The position numbers were made by a program, and so were the translations under genes. Under the pieces are notes generated by a model. It saw only the letters and a program-made list of their open reading frames with translations, was not told the DNA's origin and ran no database searches. Of a stretch of DNA of 64,000 nt, positions 49,519 through 62,612 are shown piece by piece. Position 1 is the first letter of the stretch. Every line of letters begins with the position of its first letter. The stretch lies in the NCBI RefSeq assembly GCF_024807845.1, contig NZ_JANUEQ010000003.1:496001-560000 (forward strand), in the 5' to 3' direction. This DNA comes from Klebsiella sp. BIGb0407. Its GTDB lineage: Bacteria; Pseudomonadota; Gammaproteobacteria; Enterobacterales; Enterobacteriaceae.

Positions 49519-49645
49519 TATACCCAAAATAATTCGAGTTGCTTGTAGGCGCAAAGTAAATCTTGGCGATGAGCATAGATGAACTATGTGATTCGGCAAG
49601 ATTTATGAAAGCAACACCCAAGCAACTTGCAGTATGACGGGTATA
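49519..49645. repeat. ERIC element (127 bp) between hisS and ispG
   Basis: Bounded by TATACCC and GGGTATA, exactly 127 bp, with ends AATAATTCGAGTTGC and GCAACTTGCAGTATGAC. The inner part is more diverged than in the copy at 46205. It lies where E. coli encodes the small RNA SroE. Confidence 0.85.
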
Positions 49646-49680
49646 ACCGGGTAACTTGTCGCGCGGGCTCAATCATACAC

Positions 49681-49699
49681 GGGAAGCCCGGCGCTTCCC
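49681..49699 (-). terminator. Hairpin behind ispG
   Basis: GGGAAGC/GCTTCCC stem with a five-base loop, 10 bp after the ispG stop. There is no T run, so it may be a processing or attenuation site. Confidence 0.45.
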
Positions 49700-49709
49700 A
49701 TGCTTCGTA

Positions 49710-50831
49710 TTATTTTTCCAGCTGCTGGATCTTAATGCGCTGCGTTTCATCTAACATACTGGCTTTCGCACGAATTCGCGCTTCGAGCTGCGCAATCATA
49801 TCGTCGTTGTCCATACGCTGCTTCTGACGCACACCATCTTCGTACAAACCACTTTTCTTATTGCCGCCGGTCACACCGAGCGTGGATACTAGCGCTTCAC
49901 CCGGACCATTGACCACACAACCAATAATAGAAATATCCATAGGGGTCAGAATATCTTCAAGTCGCTGCTCAAGCGCGTTGACTGTACCGATAACATCGAA
50001 CTCCTGGCGTGAACAGGTTGGACAAGCAATAAAGTTGATCCCGCGCGAACGGATCCGCAGTGATTTCAGGATATCAAAACCGACTTTGATCTCTTCAACA
50101 GGATCGGCTGCCAGTGAAATACGCAGCGTATCGCCAATACCTTCTGATAGCAGCAGCCCCAGACCAATCGCCGATTTAACCGATCCGGCACGCGCGCCGC
50201 CCGCTTCGGTGATCCCTAAATGCAAAGGCTGATCGATGGCTTTCGCCAGTAAGCGATAAGACTCAACGGCCAGGAATACATCAGAAGCTTTTACGCTTAC
50301 TTTAAACTGCGTGAAGTTAAGACGATCGAGATGATCAACATGGCGCATTGCTGACTCAAGCAATGCCTGTGGTGTCGGCTCACCGTATTTTTCCTGCAAG
50401 TCTTTTTCCAAAGACCCCGCATTGACGCCAATACGAATAGGAATATTGTTGTCACGCGCGCAGTCAACAACGCTGCGAATTCGTGCTTCGTTACCGATAT
50501 TACCTGGGTTAATACGCAAACAATCCACGCCGTATTCTGCCACTTTTAGCGCAATACGGTAGTCGAAGTGAATATCAGCGACCAGAGGAAGATTGACTTG
50601 TTGCTTGATAAGCTTAAATGCTTCAGCGGCATCCATCGTCGGAACAGAGACACGAACAATGTCCGCACCCACACGTTCTAACGCTTTAATTTGATTAACC
50701 GTCGCTTCCACATCAGTGGTGCGCGTGTTGGTCATAGACTGTACGGCTATTGGTGCACCATCGCCAATGGGTACATTCCCAACATAAATCCGGGTAGATT
50801 TCCGGCGCTGGATTGGTGCGGCATTATGCAT
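49710..50831 (-). CDS. ispG: 4-hydroxy-3-methylbut-2-enyl diphosphate synthase (flavodoxin)
   Basis: Penultimate step of the MEP isoprenoid pathway: MEcPP to HMBPP with a [4Fe-4S] cluster. 373 aa (E. coli 372). TIM-barrel N-terminal domain ([15 protein letters not shown]); cluster ligands in [13 protein letters not shown] and [12 protein letters not shown]. The ATG at 50831 ([12 protein letters not shown]) is eight bases behind GGAG; a frame to 50846 would add five residues. Downstream of rodZ by 38 bp. Confidence 0.97.
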   Translation of the reverse strand: MHNAAPIQRRKSTRIYVGNVPIGDGAPIAVQSMTNTRTTDVEATVNQIKALERVGADIVRVSVPTMDAAEAFKLIKQQVNLPLVADIHFDYRIALKVAEYGVDCLRINPGNIGNEARIRSVVDCARDNNIPIRIGVNAGSLEKDLQEKYGEPTPQALLESAMRHVDHLDRLNFTQFKVSVKASDVFLAVESYRLLAKAIDQPLHLGITEAGGARAGSVKSAIGLGLLLSEGIGDTLRISLAADPVEEIKVGFDILKSLRIRSRGINFIACPTCSRQEFDVIGTVNALEQRLEDILTPMDISIIGCVVNGPGEALVSTLGVTGGNKKSGLYEDGVRQKQRMDNDDMIAQLEARIRAKASMLDETQRIKIQQLEK

Positions 50832-50869
50832 GATAAATCTCCACAATTACGCGTTATCAACGGTGATGC

Positions 50870-51841
50870 TTATTCAGCACTCACCGTAAAACGAGCAACC
50901 TGGTTAGTTCGGATAAAACGACTCATATCAACAGGTTTACCCTGGAATTGAATTTGTACTGCTGCTGGCGCACCTATCTTTAATGTATAGGATGAGTGAC
51001 CGGCTAAATCTAATGTTTCACCTTTGCGCTTTAAGCCGCTAAACAGCTTTTTCCCTGCTGCATCGCTGACTTCTAACCAACAGTCATTGCTAAATGTCAT
51101 ATTCAGAGCATCTGCGGCTGCTGTCTGGGCAGAAACATTGGCATTTTCAGTCGGCAGTGTTGCAGGCGCTGCTGTACCTGGTGCGCTGGTTTGCAGATTA
51201 TCAATCGATGTCTGGCTCTGAGAAACCACGGCATCTGGCTGCGATGGCGTATTCTCAGGTGCAGTATTCAGCGGTACAGATTCACCCGCTGAAGGCGCTG
51301 TTTCAGGCGGAGTATTCGTACTCTGAACAGGGGTATTATCTTGATTGAGTGCAATACCATGTTCATCCTGCGTTGCAGAAAGTTCGACCGATGACTGATC
51401 GTCCATGGTGGTAAGTTCGGCCTGTTGCGCCTTATGATTTTGCCACCACCATGCTCCCGTCAAACCGAGCACGACAAACAGAATAAGCCAGGTAAAGCTC
51501 ATCAGCCAGCCGTCACGCTTTTTACGGCGTTTGCCTAACGAATAGCTATGCATAACCTCGACTTTACTGTCCCGAACCGGCGTCTGTTTTGCCATCATCG
51601 GAAGTAATTCTTCTTCCGGGATATGTACCAGTCGGGCGTAAGAACGAATATAGCCACGCAGGAAGGTCGATGCCAGGTCCTTAGGGGACGTGTCATCTTC
51701 GATATCCCGTACAGTGGAAACCTTAAGACACAGGCGTTCAGCTACAGTTTGCTGGCTAAAACCCAGTTGTTCGCGGGCATGGCGCAGACGTTCGCCCATC
51801 GTTTGTGCTTCATTTGATTCTTTAGTGGCTTCAGTATTCAT
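50870..51841 (-). CDS. rodZ: Cytoskeleton protein RodZ
   Basis: 323 aa. A cytoplasmic helix-turn-helix that binds MreB (about 16-80, [20 protein letters not shown]), a basic juxtamembrane stretch KRRKKRD (104-110), one membrane helix (111-133) and a periplasmic part: a Thr/Ser/Pro-rich linker, then the C-terminal DUF4115 beta domain ([20 protein letters not shown]). It keeps rod shape by linking MreB to the cell-wall machinery. Confidence 0.96.
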   Translation of the reverse strand: MNTEATKESNEAQTMGERLRHAREQLGFSQQTVAERLCLKVSTVRDIEDDTSPKDLASTFLRGYIRSYARLVHIPEEELLPMMAKQTPVRDSKVEVMHSYSLGKRRKKRDGWLMSFTWLILFVVLGLTGAWWWQNHKAQQAELTTMDDQSSVELSATQDEHGIALNQDNTPVQSTNTPPETAPSAGESVPLNTAPENTPSQPDAVVSQSQTSIDNLQTSAPGTAAPATLPTENANVSAQTAAADALNMTFSNDCWLEVSDAAGKKLFSGLKRKGETLDLAGHSSYTLKIGAPAAVQIQFQGKPVDMSRFIRTNQVARFTVSAE

Positions 51842-52272
51842 TAGCTACAATTACGGGTGCTGTTCAATTAAAGAATTAGGTACCAGTTCTGATACACGAC
51901 GTTTTAACACGTCGGATGAACTCGTACCGCGAAAAATCGGCTACCTGAAGAAAGTGCCCGGCAACAAAACCTGGTTAAAACAGGCGAATTTTCACCCACT
52001 TAACTGTTTTTATGGGCTACCGAACTGACCGGTGAGTCAATCATGACTATTTATCATGAGTCATGACTCTAATATGACTAAATTCAGGCAACTACAGGCT
52101 TAACACATCGCTACATACTGCCCTAAAGCAAGCAGAAACGCACCGTAATTATTCACAAGCTTTATGTATTGATAGCTCGATTAAGGCAAGCCGCCACGCA
52201 TTGACGGCTTGCAATCCTTTCCTGCCCTTTAATGGTGCGTATTCAGGGTGAAAACAGGGTCAGATTATCCTA
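51842..52272. other. Intergenic region between rodZ and rlmN
   Basis: 431 bp without a gene. It contains a cluster of TGACT/AGTCA half-sites including the perfect palindrome GAGTCATGACTC (52058-52069) and a hairpin near 52186-52212. Confidence 0.5.
52186..52212 (-). terminator. Hairpin downstream of rlmN
   Basis: GCAAGCCG/CGGCTTGC stem about 60 bp after the rlmN stop. The T run is weak. Confidence 0.45.
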
Positions 52273-53436
52273 TCAGACCGCTTTAACTTCGATAGCCTCA
52301 CCTTGCATACGTTTACGTAACGTACGTTTGGTACGGTCAATAACTTCACCCGCTAACTGACCACAGGCGGCATCGATATCGTCTCCGCGGGTTTTACGCA
52401 CAATAGTGGTAAAACCATAGCCCATCAGCACTTTTGAAAAACGATCGATTCGGCTGTTAGAGCTACGCCCATAAGGTGCACCCGGGAACGGGTTCCATGG
52501 AATCAGGTTTATCTTACAAGGTGTATCTTTCAGACACTCGGCAAGCTGATGTGCGTGTTCCGTATCGTCATTAACGTGATCCAATAACACATACTCTACC
52601 GTGACGCGTCCCTGGTTAGCGTTAGACTTTTCCATATAACGGCGAACCGATGCCAGGAAGGTCTCGATATTGTATTTTTTATTGATAGGCATAATTTCAT
52701 CACGTATTGCATCCGTCGGTGCATGCAGTGAAATTGCCAGAGCTACGTCAATCATATCGCCCAGTTTGTCGAGGGCGGGGACAACACCCGAGGTAGAAAG
52801 GGTAACGCGCCGCTTGGACAGACCAAAACCAAAGTCATCCAGCATAATTTCCATCGCTGGAACCACATTATTGAGGTTCAGCAGAGGCTCGCCCATCCCC
52901 ATCATGACGACGTTAGTTATTGGACGTACGCCGGTTTTTTTCTGAGCGCCAATGATCTTGGCCGCACGCCATACCTGACCAATAATTTCCGATACCCGCA
53001 GGTTACGGTTAAAGCCTTGTTGTGCTGTCGAACAGAACTTACATTCCAGCGCACAGCCAACTTGTGAAGAAACGCATAATGTTGCGCGATCGGCTTCCGG
53101 GATATACACCGTTTCCACCAGCTGATCGGCTATCTTTATCGCCCATTTAATCGTGCCGTCCGCAGAACGTTGCTCTTCCGCAACCTCAGGGGCGCGGATC
53201 ACAGCAACTTCTTTCAACCGGTTACGTAGCACCTTGTTGATGTCTGTCATCTCATCAAAATCATCACTGCAATAGTGATACATCCACTTCATCACCTGAT
53301 CGGCACGAAACGGCTTTTCACCCATTTCAGCAAAAAACTCACGTAATTGCTGACGGTTTAAATCCAGCAGATTAATTTTTTCAGGTTTATTTACAACACT
53401 TACAGATGACATCTCGGACACATTCATTTCAGACAT
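52273..53436 (-). CDS. rlmN: Dual-specificity 23S rRNA (A2503-C2) / tRNA (A37) methyltransferase RlmN
   Basis: 387-aa radical SAM enzyme that methylates C2 of A2503 in 23S rRNA and A37 in several tRNAs. Cluster ligands are C128, C132 and C135 in GCALECKFC. The methyl-carrying cysteine is C358 (DAACGQL) and the resolving cysteine is C121 (LCVSSQ). It also has GMGEPLLNL and SLHAPTD. The N-terminus is slightly longer than in E. coli. Confidence 0.97.
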   Translation of the reverse strand: MSEMNVSEMSSVSVVNKPEKINLLDLNRQQLREFFAEMGEKPFRADQVMKWMYHYCSDDFDEMTDINKVLRNRLKEVAVIRAPEVAEEQRSADGTIKWAIKIADQLVETVYIPEADRATLCVSSQVGCALECKFCSTAQQGFNRNLRVSEIIGQVWRAAKIIGAQKKTGVRPITNVVMMGMGEPLLNLNNVVPAMEIMLDDFGFGLSKRRVTLSTSGVVPALDKLGDMIDVALAISLHAPTDAIRDEIMPINKKYNIETFLASVRRYMEKSNANQGRVTVEYVLLDHVNDDTEHAHQLAECLKDTPCKINLIPWNPFPGAPYGRSSNSRIDRFSKVLMGYGFTTIVRKTRGDDIDAACGQLAGEVIDRTKRTLRKRMQGEAIEVKAV

Positions 53437-53485
53437 AATATTTTCCGGCCTCGTTATTACACGTTATGGCCCCAGGGAGGGTTAA

Positions 53486-53526
53486 AAAGAAGCGCCCCGG
53501 TGAGCATGATGCTCTTCCGGGGCGCT
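53486..53526 (-). terminator. Terminator of ndk
   Basis: Ten-base outer arms AGCGCCCCGG/CCGGGGCGCT with an inner GAGCAT/ATGCTC stem, then TTCTTTTT on the minus strand. Confidence 0.88.
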
Positions 53527-53613
53527 GTATTGTACAAACTCTCAGGCATGTATGCCACGCCTGAAAGCGAACAATAGAAAATTAAATGTAAGCTTAGTTA
53601 ACTATTTCCAGGC

Positions 53614-54045
53614 TTAGCGAGTGCGCGGGCACACTTCGTTTTCAGCGAAGAAAAATGCGATCTCGCGGGCAGCAGATTCAACAGAATCTGAACCGTGAGT
53701 ACCGTTCTCGGTGAAGCTGTCAGCGTAATCAGCGCGCAGAGTACCTGCCAGTGCGTTGTCAGGATTAGTTGCACCCAGCAGATCGCGGTGGCGTTGAACG
53801 GCATTTTCGCCTTCCAGTACGCTAACCACGATAGGACCTGAAGTCATAAACTCAACCAGGCCGTCGAAGAAAGGTCTGCCTTCGTGCTCAGCGTAGAAAC
53901 CGCGAGCCTGTTCAACACTCAGATGCAGCATTTTCGCACCAACAATTTTGAAGCCAGCAGACTCAAAACGAGAGTAGATGCTACCAATAACGTTTTTTGC
54001 TACCGCATTAGGTTTGATGATGGAAAATGTACGTTCAATAGCCAT
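53614..54045 (-). CDS. ndk: Nucleoside diphosphate kinase
   Basis: 143 aa as in E. coli. Balances NTP and dNTP pools by a ping-pong mechanism through H117 ([10 protein letters not shown]). Start at the ATG 54045 ([15 protein letters not shown]), behind GAGG; a frame to 54060 would add five residues. Confidence 0.97.
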   Translation of the reverse strand: MAIERTFSIIKPNAVAKNVIGSIYSRFESAGFKIVGAKMLHLSVEQARGFYAEHEGRPFFDGLVEFMTSGPIVVSVLEGENAVQRHRDLLGATNPDNALAGTLRADYADSFTENGTHGSDSVESAAREIAFFFAENEVCPRTR

Positions 54046-54472
54046 GATTACCTCTGTCAATGTACTTTATTTACTGGTGACTCATCACAGTTAAATCCCA
54101 GCCAGAAAAGCCCGGTGTTAAATCAGCCCCTTTAAGCTCACTCAACTAAAAGAGCTGACTTAAATGCTGTGTCACCTTAACTCATCCACCTGCAATTCAA
54201 TTATTTGACATCGTTCCAGTGTGATTTGGCGCAGATTATAATGAGCAAGTTTGCCGTTGCCTATGGATGCAGGTAACATTTCTTTAAAAAATATCCCTTA
54301 ATGATAACAATTATGCCTCCATGTGCTACTTCTTGCTGAACAGAAGCGAGTATTTCAAGATATATGATTGCATTTTAAGAGTTATCTCCCAGCCCGAACG
54401 CGGGTGACTTGTCGAATGCCAGAAAAACACCGACAATTATTGTTTGGTTGATGAAACGGAGGCCTACCCACC
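54046..54472. other. Divergent region between ndk and sseA
   Basis: 427 bp holding only the promoters of ndk and sseA. In E. coli this site carries pbpC and yfhM; neither is present here and no remnant was recognised. Confidence 0.55.
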
Positions 54473-55330
54473 ATGTCCACCTCTTTCTTCGTCTCGGGCG
54501 ACTGGCTCGCAGAACATATTAACGATCCCCAGATTCAAATTCTGGACGCACGTATGGCACCGCCGTCAGGTCCTGATGCACTCCGTGATATACCTGCTGA
54601 GTACCTGGCCGGGCATATTCCGGGCGCCATTTTATTTGATATTGAAGCGCTCTCTGACCATAGCAGCCCCCTTCCGCATATGATGCCCCGCCCTGAAGCT
54701 TTTGCCGTGGCGATGCGCGAACGGGGAATTAATCATGATAAACACCTGGTGATTTATGATGACGGCAACCTGTTTTCTGCCCCACGCGCCTGGTGGATGC
54801 TAAAAAGTTTTGGCGTTGATAACGTCTCTATTCTGGCAGGGGGCTTAAAACGCTGGGTCGGTGAAGACTATGCGCTTGAGCAAGGTGAAGCGGTTATCAC
54901 CGAAGGTGAGTTTGACGTCAGTTTTGATCCACAAGTGATTAAACGCCTGACTGATGTGCTACTCGTCAGCCATGAAGGAACCGCTCAATTAGTCGATGCT
55001 CGCCCGGCAGCACGTTTTAATGCCCTGGCTGACGAGCCTCGCCCAGGCCTTAAACGCGGTCATATCCCGGGAGCGCTTAACGTGCCCTGGACTGATGTAG
55101 TCGAAGATGGCCAGCTTAAGACCCTTGATGAGTTGACAGATATTTTTCAGCAGCAAGGCATCGATTTTGAAAGACCGATTATTGTTAGCTGCGGTTCGGG
55201 TGTCACTGCGGCAGTGGTCGTGCTGGCGCTGGCCACACTGAATGCCAATGACGTCTCAATTTATGATGGTTCATGGAGTGAATGGGGTTCACGTTCCGAC
55301 TTGCCCATTGAACCTGTTGTAGCTGAATAA
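54473..55330 (+). CDS. sseA: 3-mercaptopyruvate sulfurtransferase
   Basis: 285 aa, two rhodanese domains (about 1-135 and 160-280). It transfers sulfur from 3-mercaptopyruvate to thiophilic acceptors. The active-site loop CGSGVTA (C240) is the form typical of mercaptopyruvate sulfurtransferases rather than thiosulfate-specific rhodaneses. GGAGG lies upstream of the ATG. The neighbour katG converges on it. Confidence 0.94.
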   Translation: MSTSFFVSGDWLAEHINDPQIQILDARMAPPSGPDALRDIPAEYLAGHIPGAILFDIEALSDHSSPLPHMMPRPEAFAVAMRERGINHDKHLVIYDDGNLFSAPRAWWMLKSFGVDNVSILAGGLKRWVGEDYALEQGEAVITEGEFDVSFDPQVIKRLTDVLLVSHEGTAQLVDARPAARFNALADEPRPGLKRGHIPGALNVPWTDVVEDGQLKTLDELTDIFQQQGIDFERPIIVSCGSGVTAAVVVLALATLNANDVSIYDGSWSEWGSRSDLPIEPVVAE

Positions 55331-55394
55331 TGACAGGTCAGAATACGCCAGCCGGTAAGGGCTGGCGGTTCTGTATCAATAACAATTAAGAATA

Positions 55395-57596
<2,202 letters not shown>

Positions 57597-57809
57597 TTAA
57601 CTATAGTTCCTACGAACAATCATTAATATCTGGTTGAGTCTACGGATTTGATAGCTATTACCTCTTAAAAGTGAAATTTTACAGCTGTATCCTTTCAGTT
57701 CCGATTCTGTCCGGTACGATAATGAGTGTAAGACTCTCTGGCAGCAGCTGCTGATTTATTTCCAGTAAGGCGGGGAGGAAGGCGTGGGGAATATTTCAAA
57801 AGAGGCAGA

Positions 57810-57837
57810 AGATAACAGGCCTGATTGCCCGTTATCT
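57810..57837 (-). terminator. Hairpin behind sseB
   Basis: Eleven-base arms with one mismatch (AGATAACAGGC / GCCCGTTATCT) and loop CTGATT. T-rich on both sides; it separates sseB from the katG promoter. Confidence 0.6.
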
Positions 57838-57867
57838 CTTTTTGATAAAGCGAATGACCAACGGCTA

Positions 57868-58662
57868 TCAAATAATCCGGTTGGCTTTGAAATCACGCAG
57901 GAAGCTACCCCAACGACGCTCATAAAACGGCGTAATATGTGCAATCATAAAGTGACTGATACCCTTCTCGCCTTCCACAACCTGGCAGATATCAATCGGC
58001 TCGTCGCCCACTAACGTATCTGTTGCCACACTTCCGGTCTGGCGAATAATGGCTTCAATATCGCCATCAGCTTCAATGCCAATTAACAGATTAGGCTGTT
58101 CATCGGCATTTTCTTTAATCGAGCACAGGAAAGCACGTTTCACCGTTTTGAGGTTTTTAAACAGCGTGGTTAGAGAGTCAATCATTTGAGCCGGGGGCTC
58201 AGCCACTTCCGATAGAAGCAATGAAACTCCGCCTTCCAGCACTTCTTGCTGGGTTAAGGCATCGCCCGACGGACTTAACAGATGGCTGATTTCATTTGGC
58301 GTGAACTCTTTACCCGTTGGCAGTCTGGCATTTAAAAATAACGTATTGCCGAGCGTGATTTCAAACAGGGTCCGTACAGGCATGACGACAAAGGACTGCT
58401 CGTCGGTCACGGCACGCTGCAAGGCTTCCAGTGAAGTAAAAAAAGGAATAGCCGAGGTATTGTCGTCTTTTTCCCAGTGCTGTAACTCCACTGAGCTACT
58501 GGCATCTATCGCCTCACCTTCCGCAGCTTTACCGGGTACCCAGACGGTAGAGTCCATCAGTACCTGAAAAAAGACCGGACGGTGAGCCGCCTCAGTAGCC
58601 GCCTGTTCGAGCAGTGTTTCAAGTTCGTTTTTTGATTCTGATTCTGATTCTGATTCTGACAT
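57868..58662 (-). CDS. sseB: Enhanced serine sensitivity protein SseB
   Basis: 264 aa. Two-domain protein: an N-terminal SseB domain (about 12-130, FQVLMDSTVWVPGK and FVVMPVRTLFEI) and a C-terminal SseB domain (about 150-260). Overproduction in E. coli changes serine sensitivity; the molecular role is unknown. The N-terminus is an unusual SESESESES run encoded by a hexanucleotide repeat. Same order pepB-sseB as in E. coli. Confidence 0.93.
   Translation of the reverse strand: MSESESESESKNELETLLEQAATEAAHRPVFFQVLMDSTVWVPGKAAEGEAIDASSSVELQHWEKDDNTSAIPFFTSLEALQRAVTDEQSFVVMPVRTLFEITLGNTLFLNARLPTGKEFTPNEISHLLSPSGDALTQQEVLEGGVSLLLSEVAEPPAQMIDSLTTLFKNLKTVKRAFLCSIKENADEQPNLLIGIEADGDIEAIIRQTGSVATDTLVGDEPIDICQVVEGEKGISHFMIAHITPFYERRWGSFLRDFKANRII
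58634..58657. repeat. Hexanucleotide tandem repeat (GATTCT)4 at the start of sseB
   Basis: Four perfect GATTCT units on the plus strand, coding for alternating Ser-Glu in SseB. Change in copy number would add or remove Ser-Glu pairs without shifting the frame. Confidence 0.85.
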
Positions 58663-58726
58663 GGTGATTCCGGGGCAGCGTTTATGGTCTTCAAAATCAT
58701 GTCCTGAAGACCATAAAGGGAGGTAA

Positions 58727-60010
58727 TTAACTCAGCAATAAATTCGCGATCGCACGAACACCTAAACCAGTGGCACCCGCCGACCATTGCTCAACGCCGC
58801 TTTTGCGGTAAGTTGCTGAGCAGTCAATATGCAACCAGCCCTGACGGTAGTTTTCCACAAAGTGAGACAGGAAACCTGCCGCAGTACTTGCTCCGGCCGG
58901 ATAGGCCGCACCAGCCACGTTGTTCAGTTCAGCAAAGTTAGACGGCAACTGATGACGGTGGAATTCCGCCAGCGGCAGACGCCAGAATGGCTCGTTCTCT
59001 TGCTCGGCACTGGCTAACAGACGGCCTGCCAGTTTATCGTCAAAACTGAACAGTGCGTGGTAATCATTACCCAGCGCAGTTTTTGCCGCACCGGTCAGAG
59101 TGGCGCAGTCGATAATCAGTTCAGGTTTTTGTGCTGAAGCATCAATCAGCCCATCTGCCAGAACCAGACGCCCTTCGGCATCGGTATTCATGACTTCAAC
59201 GGTTTTTCCGTTGCGATAGGTAATAATATCGCCGAGTTTAAAGGCGTTGCCGCTGACCATATTATCGGCACAGCACAGATAGAGTTTAACGCGTTTGTTT
59301 AAACCACGCGTGATAGCAAAGGCCAGTGCGCCAGTAATAGTGGCAGCGCCGCCCATATCGGACTTCATCGAGTCCATAAATGCGCTTTGTTTCAGGCTGT
59401 AGCCGCCGGTATCAAAGGTGATCCCTTTTCCGACCAGACAGGCATAAACAGGCGCATCCGGATTACCTGTTGGGTTGTAGTCTAACGCCAGCAATACAGG
59501 GTTACGATCCGATCCGCGTCCGACAGTATGGATCCCCATATAGTTCTGCTCACGAAGATCTTCACCTTTGGTGATGCGATAAGAGATATGATCGCAAGCA
59601 ACCGCACAAAGCAGATCAACGGCACGAGAGGCCAGACGTCCCGGGCTCAATTCTTCCGCCGGGGTATTGATAGTATGGCGAACCCAGTCGATAACCTTCA
59701 GGCGGTTATTCAGTTCAGTTTGCTGTTCTTCGCTCAATACTGCCCAGTCAACTTTGCCGGTGTTTTTTGGTGCCCGGTAACCTTGCCAGAATGCCCAGCT
59801 TTTTTCTACATCCCAGCCGTCACCCGCTAACTCGACATGCTTGATGCCTTGTCCGTCAATTTTACGTCCTGCACGCTGAATTCTGTCTAAGCTGTCGTTT
59901 GCCGTCAGGTGCAGTGTAATGCCTTCATTATTAATACTGTACAGCGCTTTCTCGCCCCAGCGAGCATCCGCAGGCTGTGTGGAAAGTGTGATTTTCATGG
60001 CTTCTGTCAT
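58727..60010 (-). CDS. pepB: Peptidase B (leucyl aminopeptidase family)
   Basis: 427 aa, identical in length to E. coli PepB. M17 aminopeptidase with two metal ions that releases N-terminal residues from peptides. Metal-site motifs are [22 protein letters not shown] and [14 protein letters not shown]. The ATG at 60010 follows AAGGA by seven bases; a longer frame to 60058 crosses the upstream terminator region. Confidence 0.96.
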   Translation of the reverse strand: MTEAMKITLSTQPADARWGEKALYSINNEGITLHLTANDSLDRIQRAGRKIDGQGIKHVELAGDGWDVEKSWAFWQGYRAPKNTGKVDWAVLSEEQQTELNNRLKVIDWVRHTINTPAEELSPGRLASRAVDLLCAVACDHISYRITKGEDLREQNYMGIHTVGRGSDRNPVLLALDYNPTGNPDAPVYACLVGKGITFDTGGYSLKQSAFMDSMKSDMGGAATITGALAFAITRGLNKRVKLYLCCADNMVSGNAFKLGDIITYRNGKTVEVMNTDAEGRLVLADGLIDASAQKPELIIDCATLTGAAKTALGNDYHALFSFDDKLAGRLLASAEQENEPFWRLPLAEFHRHQLPSNFAELNNVAGAAYPAGASTAAGFLSHFVENYRQGWLHIDCSATYRKSGVEQWSAGATGLGVRAIANLLLS

Positions 60011-60040
60011 TTTCTTATCCTTTTCGTTCGTTACCGCCAA

Positions 60041-60070
60041 TAAAAAATGGGCCGCCACAGGCAGCCCATT
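60041..60070 (-). terminator. Terminator of the isc operon
   Basis: Stem AATGGGC-x-GCC/GGC-x-GCCCATT with a three-base loop, followed by six T on the minus strand, between iscX and pepB. Confidence 0.85.
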
Positions 60071-60176
60071 ATTGACAGTTCAGAGAGAAAATCAAATTCC
60101 CTCTTTATGATTAAGGGCATAAATTAATCCGCGGGCTATCCGGGTTTATTTACGGCCTTAACAGAATACAGAACTT

Positions 60177-60377
60177 TTATTGCGCTTCGTCTAGCCATAC
60201 CAATAAAATTGCTTCGAGTATTTTTTCGCTGGAAGCATCAGGCTGGTCGTCAAAATCTTCCAGCTCACAAACCCATTGGTGCATATCGGTAAAGCGTACA
60301 GTTGTCGGATCAACATCCGGACGGCTGTCATACAGTGCCTCACCAATTTCACGGCTATCGGTCCATTTTAATCCCAT
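60177..60377 (-). CDS. iscX: IscX, Fe-S assembly adaptor
   Basis: 66-aa acidic protein that binds IscS and iron and tunes cluster assembly together with frataxin CyaY. Motifs [15 protein letters not shown] and [13 protein letters not shown]. Eleven bases behind fdx, last gene of the isc operon. Confidence 0.97.
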   Translation of the reverse strand: MGLKWTDSREIGEALYDSRPDVDPTTVRFTDMHQWVCELEDFDDQPDASSEKILEAILLVWLDEAQ

Positions 60378-60388
60378 AGTCGCCTCTG

Positions 60389-60724
60389 TTAGTGTTCGCG
60401 TGCATGGTTAATGGTGTAGCGCGGCATTTCGACCACCAGGTCTTCATCCGTCACTCGTGCCTGGCAGCTTAAACGGCTTTCAGGTTCCAGACCCCAGGCT
60501 TTATCCAGCATGTCGTCCTCATCTTCAGTGCTTTCCCGAAGTGAGTCGAAACCTTCACGCACAATGCAGTGACACGTGGTGCAGGCGCAGGATTTTTCAC
60601 AAGCGTGTTCAATTTCAATTCCGTTACGCAGGGCAACGTCGAGAATAGTTTCACCTTGCTGTGCTTCCAGTACTGCGCCATCCGGACAAAGATCCTGATG
60701 AGGCAGAAAAACAATCTTTGGCAT
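60389..60724 (-). CDS. fdx: [2Fe-2S] ferredoxin of the ISC system
   Basis: 111 aa as in E. coli. Adrenodoxin-type ferredoxin that supplies electrons for cluster assembly. Cluster ligands C42, C48, C51 and C87 ([14 protein letters not shown] and RLSCQAR). One base separates its start from the hscA stop. Confidence 0.98.
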   Translation of the reverse strand: MPKIVFLPHQDLCPDGAVLEAQQGETILDVALRNGIEIEHACEKSCACTTCHCIVREGFDSLRESTEDEDDMLDKAWGLEPESRLSCQARVTDEDLVVEMPRYTINHAREH

Positions 60725-60725
60725 A

Positions 60726-62576
60726 TTAAACCTCGTCCACAGAATGACCGGTCAGCGCGGTACGGATTGATAAATCCATACGGCGAGCCGCAAATTCTTG
60801 GGTTTGCTTGTCTACGTTTTTGATTTCATTTGCAATGGCGCTGGTATCATCAGACTGCGCAGCAGCGACTAATGCCGCGATAGCAGCGTCAATCACCGCA
60901 CGTTCAGTTTCGTTGAGTAACACCGCGTCTGCTTTCAGCGCACTTTGCAGGCTTTCCAGCACACGTGCAGCCTCAACTTTTTGTTCTGCCAGCATACGTG
61001 CTTTGACGTCATGCTCGGCATAGCTCATGGAGTCCTGAATCATACTGGCAATTTCGCCATCGCTCAGGCCATAAGAAGGTTTTACCTGAATGGATGACTC
61101 GACACCGGTCGATTTTTCCATTGCTGTCACATTAAGTAAACCATCCGCATCAACCTGGAAAGTAACGCGAATATGCGCAGCACCGGCTGCCATTGGCGGA
61201 ATACCCCGTAAGGTAAAACGAGCCAGCGAACGACAATCCTGTACCAACTCACGTTCACCCTGCATAACATGAATGGACATGGCGGTCTGTCCATCTTTAA
61301 AGGTGGTGAACTCCTGAGCTTTCGCAACCGGAATAGTGGTATTACGGTTAATCACTTTCTCTACCAAACCGCCCATAGTCTCAAGCCCGAGTGACAGCGG
61401 GATGACATCCAGTAACAGCATTTCACTGTCTGGTTTATTGCCCACCAGGATATCAGCCTGAATGGCGGCTCCGATAGCAACGACTCTGTCAGGATCAATT
61501 GAGGTCAGTGGTTCGCGACCAAAGAATTCGCCGACCCGCTCACGTACTAAAGGTACTCGGGTCGAACCGCCAACCATGACCACTTCAAGGACTTCTTCCG
61601 CTGTCACGCCCGCATCTCTTAAGGCACGACGGCAAGAAAGCAGAGTGCGTTTAACTAAGGCAAGAATAAGCTCTTCCAGCTGTTCACGCGTGACTTCAGT
61701 CTGCTGGCCTGCCAGCTCAACCTTAACGCTTTGCGCATCACTCAGCGCAATTTTTGCCGCTGTCGCGGCATCCAGCAACTGGCGCTGTAAGCGAAGATCG
61801 CCCTGGACATTAATGCCCAGTTTTTCACACAGGAAGTCAGCAAGCAGATGGTCAAAATCATCCCCGCCCAGAGCCGAATCGCCACCTGTAGCGAGGACTT
61901 CAAATACGCCGCGACTCAAGCGCAGAATAGATATATCAAAGGTACCGCCACCCAAATCGTAGACAGCGATAACACCTTCCTGGCCGGAGTCCAGACCATA
62001 GGCTATGGCGGCAGCAGTAGGTTCATTAAGCAGGCGTAATACATGCAGACCTGCCAGACGGGCAGCATCTTTCGTTCCCTGGCGCTGGGCATCATCGAAA
62101 TAGGCAGGGACAGTAATCACCACACCATCGAGAGGACCTGCCAGGCTTTCCTGCGCACGCTGGGCAAGATGGGCCAGAATATCGGCCGAGATACGTACCG
62201 GATTAAGTAAACCCGCTGGCGTATTGATCAGCGGCAGGCCATTTTCACTGGCGCTGAACTGCCAGGGAAGCTGAGGATAACGCGTCTGGATATCAACCAG
62301 TGAGCGCCCCATCAGGCGTTTTACGGAGCTTATCGTATTGACCGGATCAAGTGCGGCTTGAGCACGTGCTTCGTAGCCTACCCGATGACCCTGTGACTGG
62401 TAGTGCACCACAGAAGGAAGGAGGTGTTGCCCCTGACTATCAGCCAGAGTTTGCGCCTGCCCGCTGCGCACAGTTGCCACCAGAGAGTGAGTGGTACCCA
62501 GATCAATCCCCGCGGCCAGTCTGCGCTGGTGCGGTTCTGCCGCCATTCCAGGCTCACTAATTTGTAATAACGCCAT
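60726..62576 (-). CDS. hscA: HscA, Hsp70-type chaperone for Fe-S cluster transfer
   Basis: 616 aa. With HscB it releases the cluster from IscU to acceptor proteins, using ATP. Nucleotide-binding domain motifs [26 protein letters not shown] and [14 protein letters not shown]; the substrate-binding domain (about 385-616) binds the LPPVK motif of IscU. Follows hscB by 36 bp. Confidence 0.97.
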   Translation of the reverse strand: MALLQISEPGMAAEPHQRRLAAGIDLGTTHSLVATVRSGQAQTLADSQGQHLLPSVVHYQSQGHRVGYEARAQAALDPVNTISSVKRLMGRSLVDIQTRYPQLPWQFSASENGLPLINTPAGLLNPVRISADILAHLAQRAQESLAGPLDGVVITVPAYFDDAQRQGTKDAARLAGLHVLRLLNEPTAAAIAYGLDSGQEGVIAVYDLGGGTFDISILRLSRGVFEVLATGGDSALGGDDFDHLLADFLCEKLGINVQGDLRLQRQLLDAATAAKIALSDAQSVKVELAGQQTEVTREQLEELILALVKRTLLSCRRALRDAGVTAEEVLEVVMVGGSTRVPLVRERVGEFFGREPLTSIDPDRVVAIGAAIQADILVGNKPDSEMLLLDVIPLSLGLETMGGLVEKVINRNTTIPVAKAQEFTTFKDGQTAMSIHVMQGERELVQDCRSLARFTLRGIPPMAAGAAHIRVTFQVDADGLLNVTAMEKSTGVESSIQVKPSYGLSDGEIASMIQDSMSYAEHDVKARMLAEQKVEAARVLESLQSALKADAVLLNETERAVIDAAIAALVAAAQSDDTSAIANEIKNVDKQTQEFAARRMDLSIRTALTGHSVDEV

Positions 62577-62612
62577 ATTAAACTTCCAAAAATCCAGGCC
62601 CGAAATCAGGCA

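Noticed and set aside
49646-49709. SroE small RNA between ispG and hisS
   Set aside because: The position fits, but an ERIC fills most of the gap and no sequence match could be confirmed from memory.
57651-57658. ATAGCTAT upstream of katG as an OxyR site
   Set aside because: A single symmetric octamer without the four spaced ATAG/CTAT elements of an OxyR tetramer site; too weak to call.
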